A DNA stretch of 64,000 nucleotides from Phanerodontia chrysosporium (Eukaryota; Basidiomycota; Agaricomycetes; Polyporales; Phanerochaetaceae): the NCBI GenBank assembly GCA_001910725.1, contig MJGA01000047.1, positions 1 to 64,000 of the forward strand, read 5' to 3'. The position numbers and the translations under genes were made by a program. The notes under the pieces were generated by a model that did no database searches, had not been told where the DNA came from, and saw only the letters and a program-made list of their open reading frames with translations. Each line of letters starts with the position of its first letter. The stretch's first letter is position 1. Shown piece after piece: positions 11,301-21,089 of this stretch.

Positions 11301-12316
11301 TTACTCGCTCCGAGGCCGATCCGTGCGTTTACTTCAAACGCTCCGACGCTCTAACGCTCGCACTCCTTCATGTCGACGACACTACCCTTTTTGGGAAGCG
11401 CGCTGCCTTAAACGACTTCAAGGCCGATATCGCCGCTCACTTCGCCATCACGACCTCAGGCGCGCTCACCACCTTCGTCGGCATTCAGGCCATTCGCGAC
11501 CGCACCGCTCGCACGCTCACCATCAAGCAGTCGCACTACATCAAGCTCATTCTCGAGCGTTTCGGCATGCAAGACTGCAATCCGGTCTCGACGCCGCTTG
11601 ACCCGAACATCAAGCTTGGGCCGATCTCCGAAGACGAGACGCCCGTTGATGCGCCCTACGCCGCCGCCATCGGTTCCCTCATGTACGCCGCTGTCGGTAC
11701 ACGTCCCGACATCGCCTTCGCTGTTCAAGCACTTTCCCAGTTCACCTCTCGACCGTCCAACACTCACTGGACGGCGGTCAAGCACGTCTTTCGCTATCTC
11801 AAGGGCACACTCGACCTCGGCATCACCTACGGTCCCGACGATCAAGATCTGATCGGATACTCGGACGCAGACTGGGCACAGTCCCTGGTCGACCGCCGGT
11901 CCGTGTCCGGCTACGCCTTCAAGCTTGCCGGCGGCATCATCAGCTGGTCCTCGAAGAAGCAAGCCACGGTCGCCCTCTCCACGATGGAAGCGGAGTACAT
12001 CGCCCTCTCACACGCAGCCAAGGAGGCCATCTGGCTACGCCGCCTCCTCGCCGAACTCGGTATCCTCGGCGACACCGCTACCACGATCCTCACCGACAAT
12101 CAAGCCGCCATCACTTTCGCGCACGACAGTCAATTTCACGCGCACTCCAAGCACATCGACATTCGCCATCATTTCATTCGCGAACGCGTCAAGGACGGCG
12201 ACATCGACATCACGCATTGCGCCTCCGCCGACAATTGCGCCGACATGCTCACCAAAGCACTCGCCAAGCCGACGCATCTCAAGCAGCTCGAACTCGCTCA
12301 GCTCGTCGCTCGCTGA
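8318..12316 (+). CDS. Ty1/copia Gag-Pol polyprotein, intact single frame
   Basis: A single 1,332-residue frame. In order: gag (about 1-205); CCHC zinc knuckle (CHGCGKEGHIKPEC, about 213-226); aspartic protease with GDSATERH, where the DSA triad differs from the common DSG/DTG; GAG-pre-integrase with an HxxxH..CxxC finger (WHCALGH, DACIQAKH); integrase with D, D and E in FSDIWGP, HVDNAKEY and NGIAERLNR; reverse transcriptase with LHVDDTTLFG in place of the usual YVDD; and RNase H (GYSDADWA, STMEAEYIAL, LTDNQAAI). The domain order IN-RT-RH defines the copia type. With matching LTRs, PBS and polypurine tract, the element looks able to move on its own. No gag-pol frameshift is present. Confidence 0.95.
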   Translation: MTSDTSSVRIEPLKGPENYFSWQVQEQDILTDLGYIDYVLGNKTRHATDAAEQATFDRADRKALSAIRLRCAPSVVTHIASSTSSKSAWDTLKSIYAAQGTMAKVTASRKLQKYQMEEGADMEGELKKMRQLMEEITLSGGTITDSDFTYQILSALPPSWDAFITSCQSITTSSDLTGRILTEERRRKERDTSSTALVARQRPKKSKFRKGVYCHGCGKEGHIKPECRSGGNQKSGSGGKSSRAHVAVAAETDGDSYMFATIEEVPQDVRALLVKGEVWLGDSATERHIVRDRNAFSNYIETPNHTVTGAGVCKALGRGDVQVTFNTKQGEVSVKLTDVLHAPDMEFNLLSLGRLASAGMTFVGTGPDLFIKDRDRTICHGRRVGHLYHMDMRLRYPARSRALAVRTARTWYEWHCALGHINRQQLQEIHRKDLVEGMEVDTSSDIDFDCDACIQAKHSRAPFPDTAADRALAVGDLVFSDIWGPARIASLQGNTYVITFTDAASRYVVIFFMKSRDAALDRFKKYEALLERHLNAKIKTVHVDNAKEYTQGQFRDYAASRGILVRTTAPYSPSQNGIAERLNRTLAERARAMLIARDLPKFLWQEAWAYATYLKNRTPTRTRDLTPYELFWGRRPDIKDAQEFGTPCWVLVPENRRSKLEPKSERYIFTGISDNSAGWRYFVPGMRQILVSRDVIFERKAEPPRSIPFTLEGESPTPSRAKSPPSDTTTPPPASAPQAPDSSKASKAEPSATTTKSRSPSVTFPRSTSSSVPPESTRKSERNTPRVDYKRLHQTGTIAPKSTDHDASAHAHICFAVRGDWDHPSSIEECKARDDWPQWQAAMDAEMSQLRGRGTWEMGDLPDDRKAIGSRWVFAIKRHPDGSIDKYKARLVAQGFSQIPGQDYLQTFAPVVRLESWRAACAIAARYDLDDDGLDITGAYLYGPLEETIYMRQAPGYDDNSGQVYVLRKALYGLKQAGRAWNNLLNHVLVNLMGFTRSEADPCVYFKRSDALTLALLHVDDTTLFGKRAALNDFKADIAAHFAITTSGALTTFVGIQAIRDRTARTLTIKQSHYIKLILERFGMQDCNPVSTPLDPNIKLGPISEDETPVDAPYAAAIGSLMYAAVGTRPDIAFAVQALSQFTSRPSNTHWTAVKHVFRYLKGTLDLGITYGPDDQDLIGYSDADWAQSLVDRRSVSGYAFKLAGGIISWSSKKQATVALSTMEAEYIALSHAAKEAIWLRRLLAELGILGDTATTILTDNQAAITFAHDSQFHAHSKHIDIRHHFIRERVKDGDIDITHCASADNCADMLTKALAKPTHLKQLELAQLVAR

Positions 12317-12322
12317 GGGGAG
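12313..12322 (+). promoter_or_regulatory. Polypurine tract of the intact copia element
   Basis: CTGAGGGGAG lies directly before the 3' LTR and overlaps the Gag-Pol stop codon. It is the expected primer site for plus-strand synthesis. Confidence 0.7.
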
Positions 12323-12590
12323 TGTTGTCATCCCGAGGCGCCGCCGAGGTGACCCACCTCAGACGCAGGGCGGCATGCCATAAAAGGCACCCGTCGGTAG
12401 TAATCTCCATTTCCTTATCTTCATTCCGATCCACTTTATCTTATCTGAGTCTTCCGCCTTTGTAATAACTCAAAACCCACATTTCATTTCCTTTCTAGTA
12501 GTTACACGAAAATGTATAAAATCCTAGTTATATCTCTCCGAATATCTATCGTTCGTTTCCCGCATCTCACCCCCGCTCGATTCTTCAAGA
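12323..12590 (+). repeat. Copia LTR, right end of the nest
   Basis: 268 bp, ending TTCAAGA and followed by the GGGTG target duplication. Under the inversion model this LTR is a recombinant of the two elements' LTRs, although no sequence difference marks the crossover. Confidence 0.95.
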
Positions 12591-12595
12591 GGGTG
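12591..12595. repeat. Target-site duplication GGGTG (right end of copia nest)
   Basis: Matches 3216-3220 and marks the right-hand border between retroelement and host DNA. Confidence 0.9.
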
Positions 12596-12698
12596 CAATG
12601 TGTATACATTGCCGGCCAAAAACGGCGTGTATAAGTGATTTCTGTCCTCGTTCCGGGCCCCACGGAGGCTGTTCCGTCTTGAGATGTCTTCCTGACAT
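12591..12698 (-). pseudogene. 5' coding fragment of the split HET gene
   Basis: On the minus strand an ATG at 12698 opens 36 codons that end at the insertion site (..HIAP). The next HET codon (TTC for F, in FVEQRY) lies at 3215, across the nest. The frame joins exactly when one target duplication is counted. The frame is also open for several codons upstream of this ATG, so the true start could be further 5'. Confidence 0.6.
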
Positions 12699-14355
12699 CG
12701 CAAAGTGCAGTGAGCTACATGAGAACTAGATGGTGAAGCTTCTCGTCAATGCCCTGTACGACAGAAAAGGTGGTCGACCTACCTCTCCGTATGTGTCGCA
12801 GGACATTGCGCGCAGCTTCGAGCAGTCGATTTCGGTGCTGACTCGACACCGCCTTCTGCGTGAAGTGAGATGAGTAAGAATACGACCACGGCATGTCTAT
12901 GCGACAGACTCTACATCGATGGTGACACAAATAGCCGAGATAGCTCCTTGTCCTTGGGGCAGCAAGAACAAGAGACAAGTAAGAGAGATGAGTCTGTGTG
13001 CGCTCACTCACAGTGATCTGCCTGGGCGGTGGGCTCACTTCCGAGCCTGGCGCTCGGCTGCCTGAAAAGGCTACAGGTATTAATAACCTTTTAATCACCT
13101 GTCCTTTTCTCGAAGACCGAATGTCAAAAACCATCTGCAGGGCGTAACGACTTAGTCCTGCCGTGGGCTTTGAGGTGGGTGTGCACAAATATTGGCGTGG
13201 ATTATGCCGAGCCTTGCCGGGCACGGTCATGCTCGCTGAGGCACAGAGTGAATGGGCGAAAAATCCTGGAATACCATCACGTCAGGAACGAAGGTATGAA
13301 GCATTCTACTCTGTCCTCACTCTATCTTCCAGCACATCTCTAACGACAATTATTGCCAGCGTTTAGGCCCGAGGCTGGACATCGAGTTTCTTCGCGCACG
13401 CTATTTTCATCAGATTAATGACTCAAATACTCACAGAAAACGTCGTGAAGAATACTTCTGAGTGGATTCCACATTTTTGACCCTTACGCTAGCTCGAGGT
13501 TGAAGCTGAAGTTGGGCAAAGCCCTCGTGGCGGCGGATCCTAACACCTTACATAATCTCAGAGTCGGCGTTGCGCGCGCAAGCCCGAGCCAGTCTCAACC
13601 TCCTGCCACCATGTACCACGACTTGGATCTGCACAATCCTGCTCTCAGTGACTACCTTTACCCAATCACGCGGACATTATAAATGACGACGACGAGCAAT
13701 GCTTGGGACGTTTGAGCAGGTCGTGCCCTGCCCGAAGCAACCATGCCCGAGGCCGTGTTGCTTGCTTGGATCGCCTCAATGTGGCGGGTCGCGGGAGGGG
13801 CGCATGGGGTTTGACTTTGATCGCTGCGGGATCGACTGAAAGGTTACGCTCCTAGGTACTCGTCAATGTCGCCGCTCAGCATCGCCGTCTGCGTCCATCC
13901 GCCCCCGTGCTTGCTATCTCCGGCTTTCCCTCGGACGCACGAACGCGCATGCTATCGCATACCTCCTAAAATGCTGATCAGAAGGGACCGCACAACCGGG
14001 GCGACAAACCTTCCATAACTTTGTCATGGGCTGAGGGGGCTGCGACGAACAGGTCCATGTTACGGCTAGACACGGCCAGCCGCCTGCTCGCTGCGACTCG
14101 GGGCACAGCACGTCTTCTGGCGGTCATCGCGCGCACCAGCACGGTCCCACGACCTCGCTCGTTAGCGTCGAGAGCATTGCCTCCTGTCCTCCGCGGCCGT
14201 CGACAATGTACAGCGACCGCACACATGAAACGTCGTCCCTGACCGAGCCGTCCGGGCACTTGATGCGCCGTGCTTGCAGTTGAAACGAGGACGCTCGTAA
14301 GAATGAGACGTGCCCCGAGGTTGCGTTTTCTGAAAGTCGCGTATGTGCGCATCCA
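12699..14355. other. Intergenic, no supported gene
   Basis: About 1.65 kb between the HET 5' fragment and the GMC gene. A 171-codon minus-strand frame (12715-13230) has no motif I recognise and is out of phase with the HET frame. It may hold the HET 5' leader or an upstream exon. No RNA gene or repeat was seen. Confidence 0.4.
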
Positions 14356-14362
14356 TATATAA
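14356..14362 (+). promoter_or_regulatory. TATA box of the GMC oxidoreductase gene
   Basis: TATATAA, about 50 bp upstream of the ATG at 14411. Confidence 0.5.
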
Positions 14363-14410
14363 CTCAGGGTAGCGATACAGGCCTCTCTCCATCGAAATCC
14401 GCTTCTTACC

Positions 14411-16915
14411 ATGGAGCAAAAGCTGGCTCGAGTCGACGACGTCTCTGGGAAAGAGTTCGACTTTGTTATTGCCGGTGCGCCACAGAACGACTTAGCGATG
14501 TTCATACTGCTGATGAAGACTGTATCGTTACCTCGTAGGTGGAGGTGTACGTAGATCCTATTCCTCTTGCTACCTCCGCAGCTGACCTCTTGCCTGCATA
14601 GACCGCAGGCTGCGTTGTCGCAGCTAGACTCAGCGAGAATCCGAACGTCTCTGTCGCCCTGCTGGAGGCGGGTCCGACTCATCTCGGCGACCCGCTAATC
14701 TGTATGCCCTGCATTTTCGAGGTCCTTGCTACCTGCTCACTCACCGACTTCAGCCGACCCCCTGGGATGGTTGAAATCTGTCGATGATCCAGAATACGAC
14801 TACAAATACCTTACGACGCCACAGCCGGGGCTCATCGGGGAACCCACTATGTTCCCTAGGTGTGTAGCCTCTACCTGCTGATTGGCGCAACCTTTGGTCT
14901 CACAACTCAACGGTAGAGGGCGCGGTCTCGGTGGCACATCTCAGATCAACTGGATGATCTGGCATCTACCACAGCGCAAAGAAATAGACGGTACGTCCTC
15001 GCATGTCTCGTCGACTTGGACTCGGGCTGACTACCTTGGGTGCCAGCAATGGGGAAGCTCGGTAACGAAGGCTTCAACTGGGAGACGTTCCACCAGTACG
15101 CGAAGAAGGTGCAGCACTTCTGCCCGCCAGACCCGGACGAGCGGAGCGAGTTCAAGAACTTATACAAGTCTGACGCGGTCGGGCACGATGGCCCGATCCC
15201 GCTCTCGTTCGGGCGGGACAACTGCGGTGCGGACGCTGCATGGCAGAGGGTACGCTGAACTCGTGTGCATATCATGTGTCGCTGCTGACCGAGTATCGCG
15301 CAGGCTCTTGCAAAGCACGGCGTCGACACGATCAGCACTGCCCTTGACGGTGAGGTCACCGGGACGTGGAAGAGTGTATCAAGCATCGATCCCACAACCC
15401 GCACTCGTGTACATGCCGCTAACGTGCGTCTCGCCGCCGGACATTGTATCCCATAGACTGACGTGTATACAGGGCTACATATATCCCGCGCTCGACCGCC
15501 CAAACCTGAAAGTACTCACGGATGCGACTGTGCTCAAGGTCGTCACGGAGAGGCAGGGCGATGAGGTTGTAGCAACTGGTGTCGAGTTCGAATTTGATGG
15601 AGCACGGCACCACGTGTCGGCGAATAAGGAGGTCATCGTGTGTGCTGGGTACGTCTACCTATTGAATACTCACCCTCACTTGTCCTTATACCTGTATCGT
15701 ACAGAACGGTGAAGTCTCCGCAACTTCTGGAGCTGAGTGGGATCGGCGACAGAAAGATCCTGGAGCCCTTGGGGATACCCGTCCAGCTGGATCTCCCCTC
15801 AGTTGGCACGAACGTGCAGGACCGTATTGTCATGGGCGTGAGCCGGTACAGTCAGTTTTGTTGGGTCCTGCTAGGTGCCTGTCGCAGCGCTTACATTCTC
15901 TTCAGGGATGGCCGAGGACAAAGACTTCGTCACTTCTGGCATGCTTGATAATGCTGAATTCGCGGAAAAGCTGCGCAAGCGACTGTGCGTATCATGCCTT
16001 GATAATCTGGATTCATACTCAGATCTATACGCAGCGGTATCAACGATAACTTCCAGCTCACCGCCAACGGGTTCTCCTTCGCTCCTGTCCAGACTGCCTC
16101 CGAGCGTGCGGAGCAACTCATAGCAAAACAGCGCGCCAAGCTTGCGCAGGGCAATTACCCGCCAGGTGTGCGAGAATCGTACGAACAGCAGCTCGCACTC
16201 CTCGCGGACCCCCGGGTGGCCGATATCGAGCTGTTCTTCTTCCCTTTCACCTTCCCTGTGCCGCCGCCAGAGCCAGACAAGCCTTACCTGAGCATCTTCA
16301 CGATCGTCGGCCGGCCCTTCACGCGCGGGACGATTCACGTGCAGAGTGCTGACCCGAAGGCATGGCCCGCGATCGACCCGCACTACTACGAGGAGGACAT
16401 CGACCTCGATGTCATGGCGGAGGCGACAAAGTTTGTTCGCAAGGTGACCCAGACGGAGCCGTTCAAGTCGCTCGTTCTCGAGGAGCAGTTGCCCGGCCCC
16501 GGGGTGAATACGGATGAAGAAATATATGGTGCGGACACACTTCCCGACCCCTGTCTCCCTGATACTAACAACGTGTGGCCTAGAATACGTCCGCAAGAAT
16601 ACTTACTCAACATTCCGTATGTGCAATGTGTCAGTGTAGCGGCTCAAAACTGACATTGTCTTAGATACCGCTGGCAGCATGTCTATGATGCCTCGGGTCA
16701 AAGGTGGTGTCGTTGACACACGATTCAAGGTATACGGCGCCAGGAACATTCGCGTTGTAGACTTGTCCGTCCTGCCCCTCCAGACTGTGGTCCATCCTCA
16801 GGCAATTGTCTATGCTCTTGCGGAGATGGGTGAGTGCGAAGTTTACGAGGACACATCGTGCATCTTCTGACGTACCTGTACAGCATCCGACATTGTGAAG
16901 TATGATCATCAGTAG
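14411..16915 (+). CDS. GMC (glucose-methanol-choline) family FAD oxidoreductase
   Basis: A spliced model of 14 exons with all phases consistent gives about 603 residues. The FAD-binding Rossmann motif reads FDFVIAGGGTAGCVVAARL, followed by LLEAGP. The GMC signatures are GRGLGGTSQINWM and ICAG-type CAGTVKSPQLLELSGIGD. Near the C-terminus are the conserved histidine region HTAGSMSMMPRV and the block VVHPQAIVYALAE. The FAD motif is assembled across an 8-nt microexon (14539-14546). There is no signal peptide, which argues against a secreted aryl-alcohol oxidase and for an intracellular alcohol or choline oxidase/dehydrogenase; the substrate cannot be read. A TATA box lies 50 bp upstream. Its nearest neighbour downstream is a karyopherin gene with no obvious link. 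Confidence 0.9.
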
Positions 16916-17199
16916 CATGAATACGGCATCCCGGACATCTCCAGGGACCCTGACCGTCTGTTCAATCCTGACTTTGCTGTGTACTTGCGATCCTGAGCGT
17001 CTGGGAAATGGATAGTTTCTGCGATATGCCATTTTTGGGGTTATCTAAGTCTATCAGGCGTCTGATAACTCACAAAATCAGCGAGATCTCGATTTCGAGA
17101 TTCATATTCGACTTTCTGGAGCACACTGCATCCGCTTGAGCAGACGACCTGCTCGACTGCTTTGACCTCGTCTTCATCGCTCGACGCAGCGACGACAAC

Positions 17200-20100
17200 A
17201 TGGACTCCGTCGTGCCCCCGCAGGTCACCGCCGAGCTGACCCAGATTCTCGCGAATCTCGTCCTCGGCGACAATGAGCTTCGGTCAACGTACGTCCTCGC
17301 GCGCAAGAGGGCGATGCGCTCCTCGCTGATGTCGCGCACAGGGCAGAGAAAGCCGTCAATGACCGTCTCGCGCAGACCCCCGAGCTCTATTTGCTTGCCC
17401 TCGCGCAGTTTGCTGTCTCTGCGGACACAGATATGGTGCGTCTCTGTGCGTAGAGTGCTCCACTGCTGCTAGACCTTCCCGGCAGATGCGTTCCTTCTCG
17501 CTCGTGCTACTGCGTCGGCTGCTCTTCAGATCGACGACCAACCAGAGCCTTCCCCTGTACGACCACCTCTCTGCGCAGACACTGACGACCATCGAACGTT
17601 TGCTGCTGCACATCCTCCTGCACGAGCCCTCCATTGCTGTACGCCGCAAAGCCACAGACACGATCTCGGAAGTAGCTAACCACTCCATGTCTCGCGGAAG
17701 ACCATGGCACGGCCTCCAACAGCAAGCATTCCAAATGACAGACAGTGAAGACCCCGTCACCCGCGAGAACGCGTATCGTGTCTTCACGGGCTCGCCCAAC
17801 CTTATCATGGACCTGCAGACGGATTCGGTCATTGGGGTGCTGCAGAAGGGTCTGCAGGACCCTCAGAGTGTCGAAGTGAGTGTTGTCACATCCATCGTTC
17901 GTGCATCCATACATCTGCGCTGCCAATGTCGCAAGGCGTACCGCCACCATGCGAACATACACGCATGTGGACACGGCTATTGTCCACCTCCGTAGTCGTC
18001 GGCAGCCTTGGCGGCTGCTTGGATGTGGCTGTGCGGTTGCTATCCTTCTTGGGGTGATCCTTGCATGGAGCCACGATGAAATCAGGCGCCACATACACTA
18101 TGGACCGTGCCAGACACGCTGTGCCGGCATCATGTTCACTGGGTCAGGGTACATTGCCCTCTATTTTTGCGGCCTCTTCTTTCTGTGCATGCGACAGCGT
18201 GGCTTCCGTCCGTTCCTCTCATCCTCGGCGGGCTCGACCCCGATTCTTCTCCTCTCAACTTCTTCAGCAGGATGTATTAACCGCCTATACTAGGTCCGAC
18301 ATGCTGCGCTCAAAGCTTCCGTGGCCTATCTATCCGCTTCGGACCTTTCCCAGCAAGCACAATCCTTGTCTCTTCTATATCCGATGCTCAACACGCTCCC
18401 TTACCTTCCGCATGCGCATCTTCCGGGCTTCCTGAGCACGCTAACACCCCTCGCCTCGTCACACCCGTCCCTCTTTGAGCCGCACCTGCCGGCACTGCTT
18501 AAATTCCTGCCAGCGCTCATCCTGCCCGCCGTGGACTCCGGTCCGACGCCTACTGTCGCGCGGCCCAACCCAGATTCGCAGAGCTTTACGTTCCCGCCGC
18601 CAGATGTCAAGGGTAAGGGTCCGGCTGTGAACGACGAGGACGAGGAGACCACGGAGGTGCGCAAGGCCGCGTTGGAGTTTATGGTCAGCTTGACCGAAGC
18701 CCGCCCGAGTATGGTTAGGCGCGTGGACGGCTGGACGGCAGCGGTAGTCCGAGGGTGTCTCGAAGGAATGGGCGAGATTCCAGACGACGAGATGGAGATT
18801 TGGCTAGAGGCAGAGGTGTGTAGGCTTGTGTCGCCCTTCGGGTCGGTAGTCTGACATGCACTCCTCCAGCCAGCAGACGACCCGACCGACGACAGCTACC
18901 CACACGTCTACGAGCAGGCTCTAGACCGTGTAGCAATTGCACTTGGCGGCAAGGCTGTGCTTCCACCTGCATTCCAGTATATCCCTGGAATGCTGGTCAG
19001 TCATGACTGGCGACTACGACATGCCGGTCTGATGGCAATCGCGGCAATAGCAGAAGGCACGTCGAAGCTCATGCAGAAGGAACTGGGCAAGGTTGTTGAG
19101 TACGTCTGTCAGACCGAACTCTGGGTGATTGCGCTGATGGTGAAGTTTATCAGTCTTGTCATCCCGACGTTCCACGATTCACATCCACGGGTGCGATACG
19201 CGGCTTGCCAATGTGTGTAAGTACAACATACCATTGTGGGACGAGTATGAACTGCGCTGATTATAGGACAGTGGTCAGCTGTGCACGGATTTGGAGGAGA
19301 TAATCCAGGCCCGGTATCACCAGCAACTATTCAATGTTCTCATCCCAACTCTTGAAGCGCCAGAGCCGCGGTATGGCCGCTATAACTCCTGCTGCTGACG
19401 GGCTATTGACATCATCATCCAGGGTTCACGCACATGCTGCTGCTGCTCTTATTAACTTCTGCGAGGGTGTCGAGCGAGATACGCTTATTCCATACCTGGA
19501 CCCTATCGTCGAGCGCCTCCTCAAGCTGCTTCGACCTGGTGCAGGGAAGCCGCCAAAACGTTACGTCCAGGAGCAGGCTATCACGACCCTGGCTATGGTC
19601 GCCGACGCTAGTGAGGCTACATTTGCCAAGGTTTGTCCGGGAGTCTCTGTGCAGGCTGTGTTACTGAATAGACATGCAGCATTACCATGCGATCATGCCT
19701 TTGCTTTTGAACGTCCTCGAGGCGGCAGACGGCCCGGAGTACGCAAAGTTACGGTTGAAGGCGATGGAATGCGCCGGCCTCATCGGTACGGCGCCTCGGT
19801 TGCTTTGACGAACATAACCATACTCATCCGCTTCGTTCAGCCATCGCTGTCGGCCGTGACGTCTTCCGTCCCGATGCAAATGCCTTCATCGAGAGGCTTA
19901 TCCGCATCCAGAGTCCGTCCTTACAACCTATCATTGTGGCGATCTGACTTATATGCGTCTCAGATACCCCTGTTGACCACAGCGATTCCATGCTTGGCCA
20001 TTATCTAATCGCAACATGGGCAAAGGTATGCCAGGCTATGGGTCCTGAGTTCGAGCCATACCTGCCGGTAGTCATGCCACCGCTGTTGCAAGCTGCCAGC

Positions 20101-20878
20101 GCTAAGACCGATATGAACGTCTTCGACGCGGAAGAAGTCGTTGAGGAGCGCGAGGGCTGGGAGACGGTCTCTGTCGACGGACAGCAAGTCGGCATCAAGA
20201 CATCTGCGCTCGAGGAGAAGTGCCAGGCGTTTGAAACTCTGGTCATCTACTGCTCAACCCTCGGACCGCGCTTTGCGCCATATCTATCGCAGACGCTCGA
20301 GCTCGCCTTGCCTGGACTGAGGTACTTGCTGCATGACGGCGTGAAAGAAGCTGCTGCAATGTGAGTGCATCTAGTTAAGCCGAGGTTATTGTGCTCACTC
20401 TGTATATAGGCTCGTACCGATGCTACTTGCCTGTGGCAAAAACAGCGGGACGCTGACGCAACACATGGTGAACGCGTCCTTCACCTCAATCATCGCGTGC
20501 ATTCTGAGCGAAGAAGAGGTGACGCTGCTCTCGTCGCTCTACCGGTGCTTCAACGAGTCCATGCGCGTCGTCGGTGGTCCGCAAGCGCTCCCGCAGGAGG
20601 TGCACGACGGCATCATCCAGGCGACGAAACACCAGCTGCAGAGCATCGCAGACCACCGCAAGGCGCGCGCCAGCCGCCCCGTCGCGGATCTCGCGGACGA
20701 AAAGGAGGATCTGATGCTTGCGGAGGAGATGGAAGACTTTTTGCTCGAGGACATGTCCAAGATGCTCCGCACGCTCGACCCGAACCACGGGCTGCTCGTC
20801 GCCGTCGGGAGTGTCCGCGAGCTCGGGTTGCACCTCGACCAATGGGAGAGCGGGGACGAGGGCGGCGGTGACATGTAA
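17200..20878 (+). CDS. Importin-beta family karyopherin (Kap121/IPO5-like), C-terminally short
   Basis: Twelve exons with consistent phases give about 912 residues. It is a HEAT-repeat nuclear import receptor. Diagnostic blocks shared with yeast Pse1/Kap121 and human IPO5 are HPRVRYAACQCVGQLCTDL, HAHAAAALINFCEGV and LIATWAKVCQAMGPEFEPYLP. An acidic stretch (DEKEDLMLAEEMEDFLLEDM) follows. Family members run to about 1,090-1,100 residues; here the last ~190, the final HEAT repeats after the acidic region, are absent. The stop codon lies inside AT|GTAAGT, a perfect 5' splice site, which suggests that downstream exons were lost. The third intron (17876-18293, 418 nt) is far longer than the others. 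Cargo is unknown; it may be a degenerating paralogue. Confidence 0.85.
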
Positions 20879-21089
20879 GTGACCATCGTCTGCAGGAGTG
20901 CTGTTGTATTACCATGTTGTACCTCGAGCGGCCACCGTGCCAGTCATTCCTGTTAGCATTTCCAGCATAAGTTTGGTTCCATAATCCTCTAGCATTAGAG
21001 TGCATTACACCAACGTAAAACTTGATTAAGGGAGTAGTCCGTGTGTGAAGGATAGCCCAAGAATCCGTGCGGTGAACAGGTATGACTTC

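Larger units (their letters stand above)
3221..12590. mobile_element. Nested and rearranged pair of Ty1/copia LTR retrotransposons
   Basis: The order is LTR(+), gag(+), LTR(-), pol(-), LTR(+), intact gag-pol(+), LTR(+). All four LTRs are 268 bp. The outer ends are flanked by GGGTG. A second 5-bp duplication, ACTGC, sits at the internal breakpoints (4267-4271 and, inverted, 7904-7908). The simplest history has three steps. One element inserted in the HET gene. A second, near-identical element then inserted in reverse orientation in the first one's gag at ACTGC. Last, recombination between the oppositely oriented LTRs inverted the segment between them. The two pol copies differ by very few residues, so the events are recent. 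Confidence 0.85.

Noticed and set aside
12715..13230. A 171-codon minus-strand gene or HET exon
   Set aside because: No motif, and out of phase with the HET frame with no clear splice pair.
17876..18293. An intronic snoRNA in the long karyopherin intron
   Set aside because: CGATGA resembles a C box, but there is no matching D box or terminal stem, and no H/ACA pattern.
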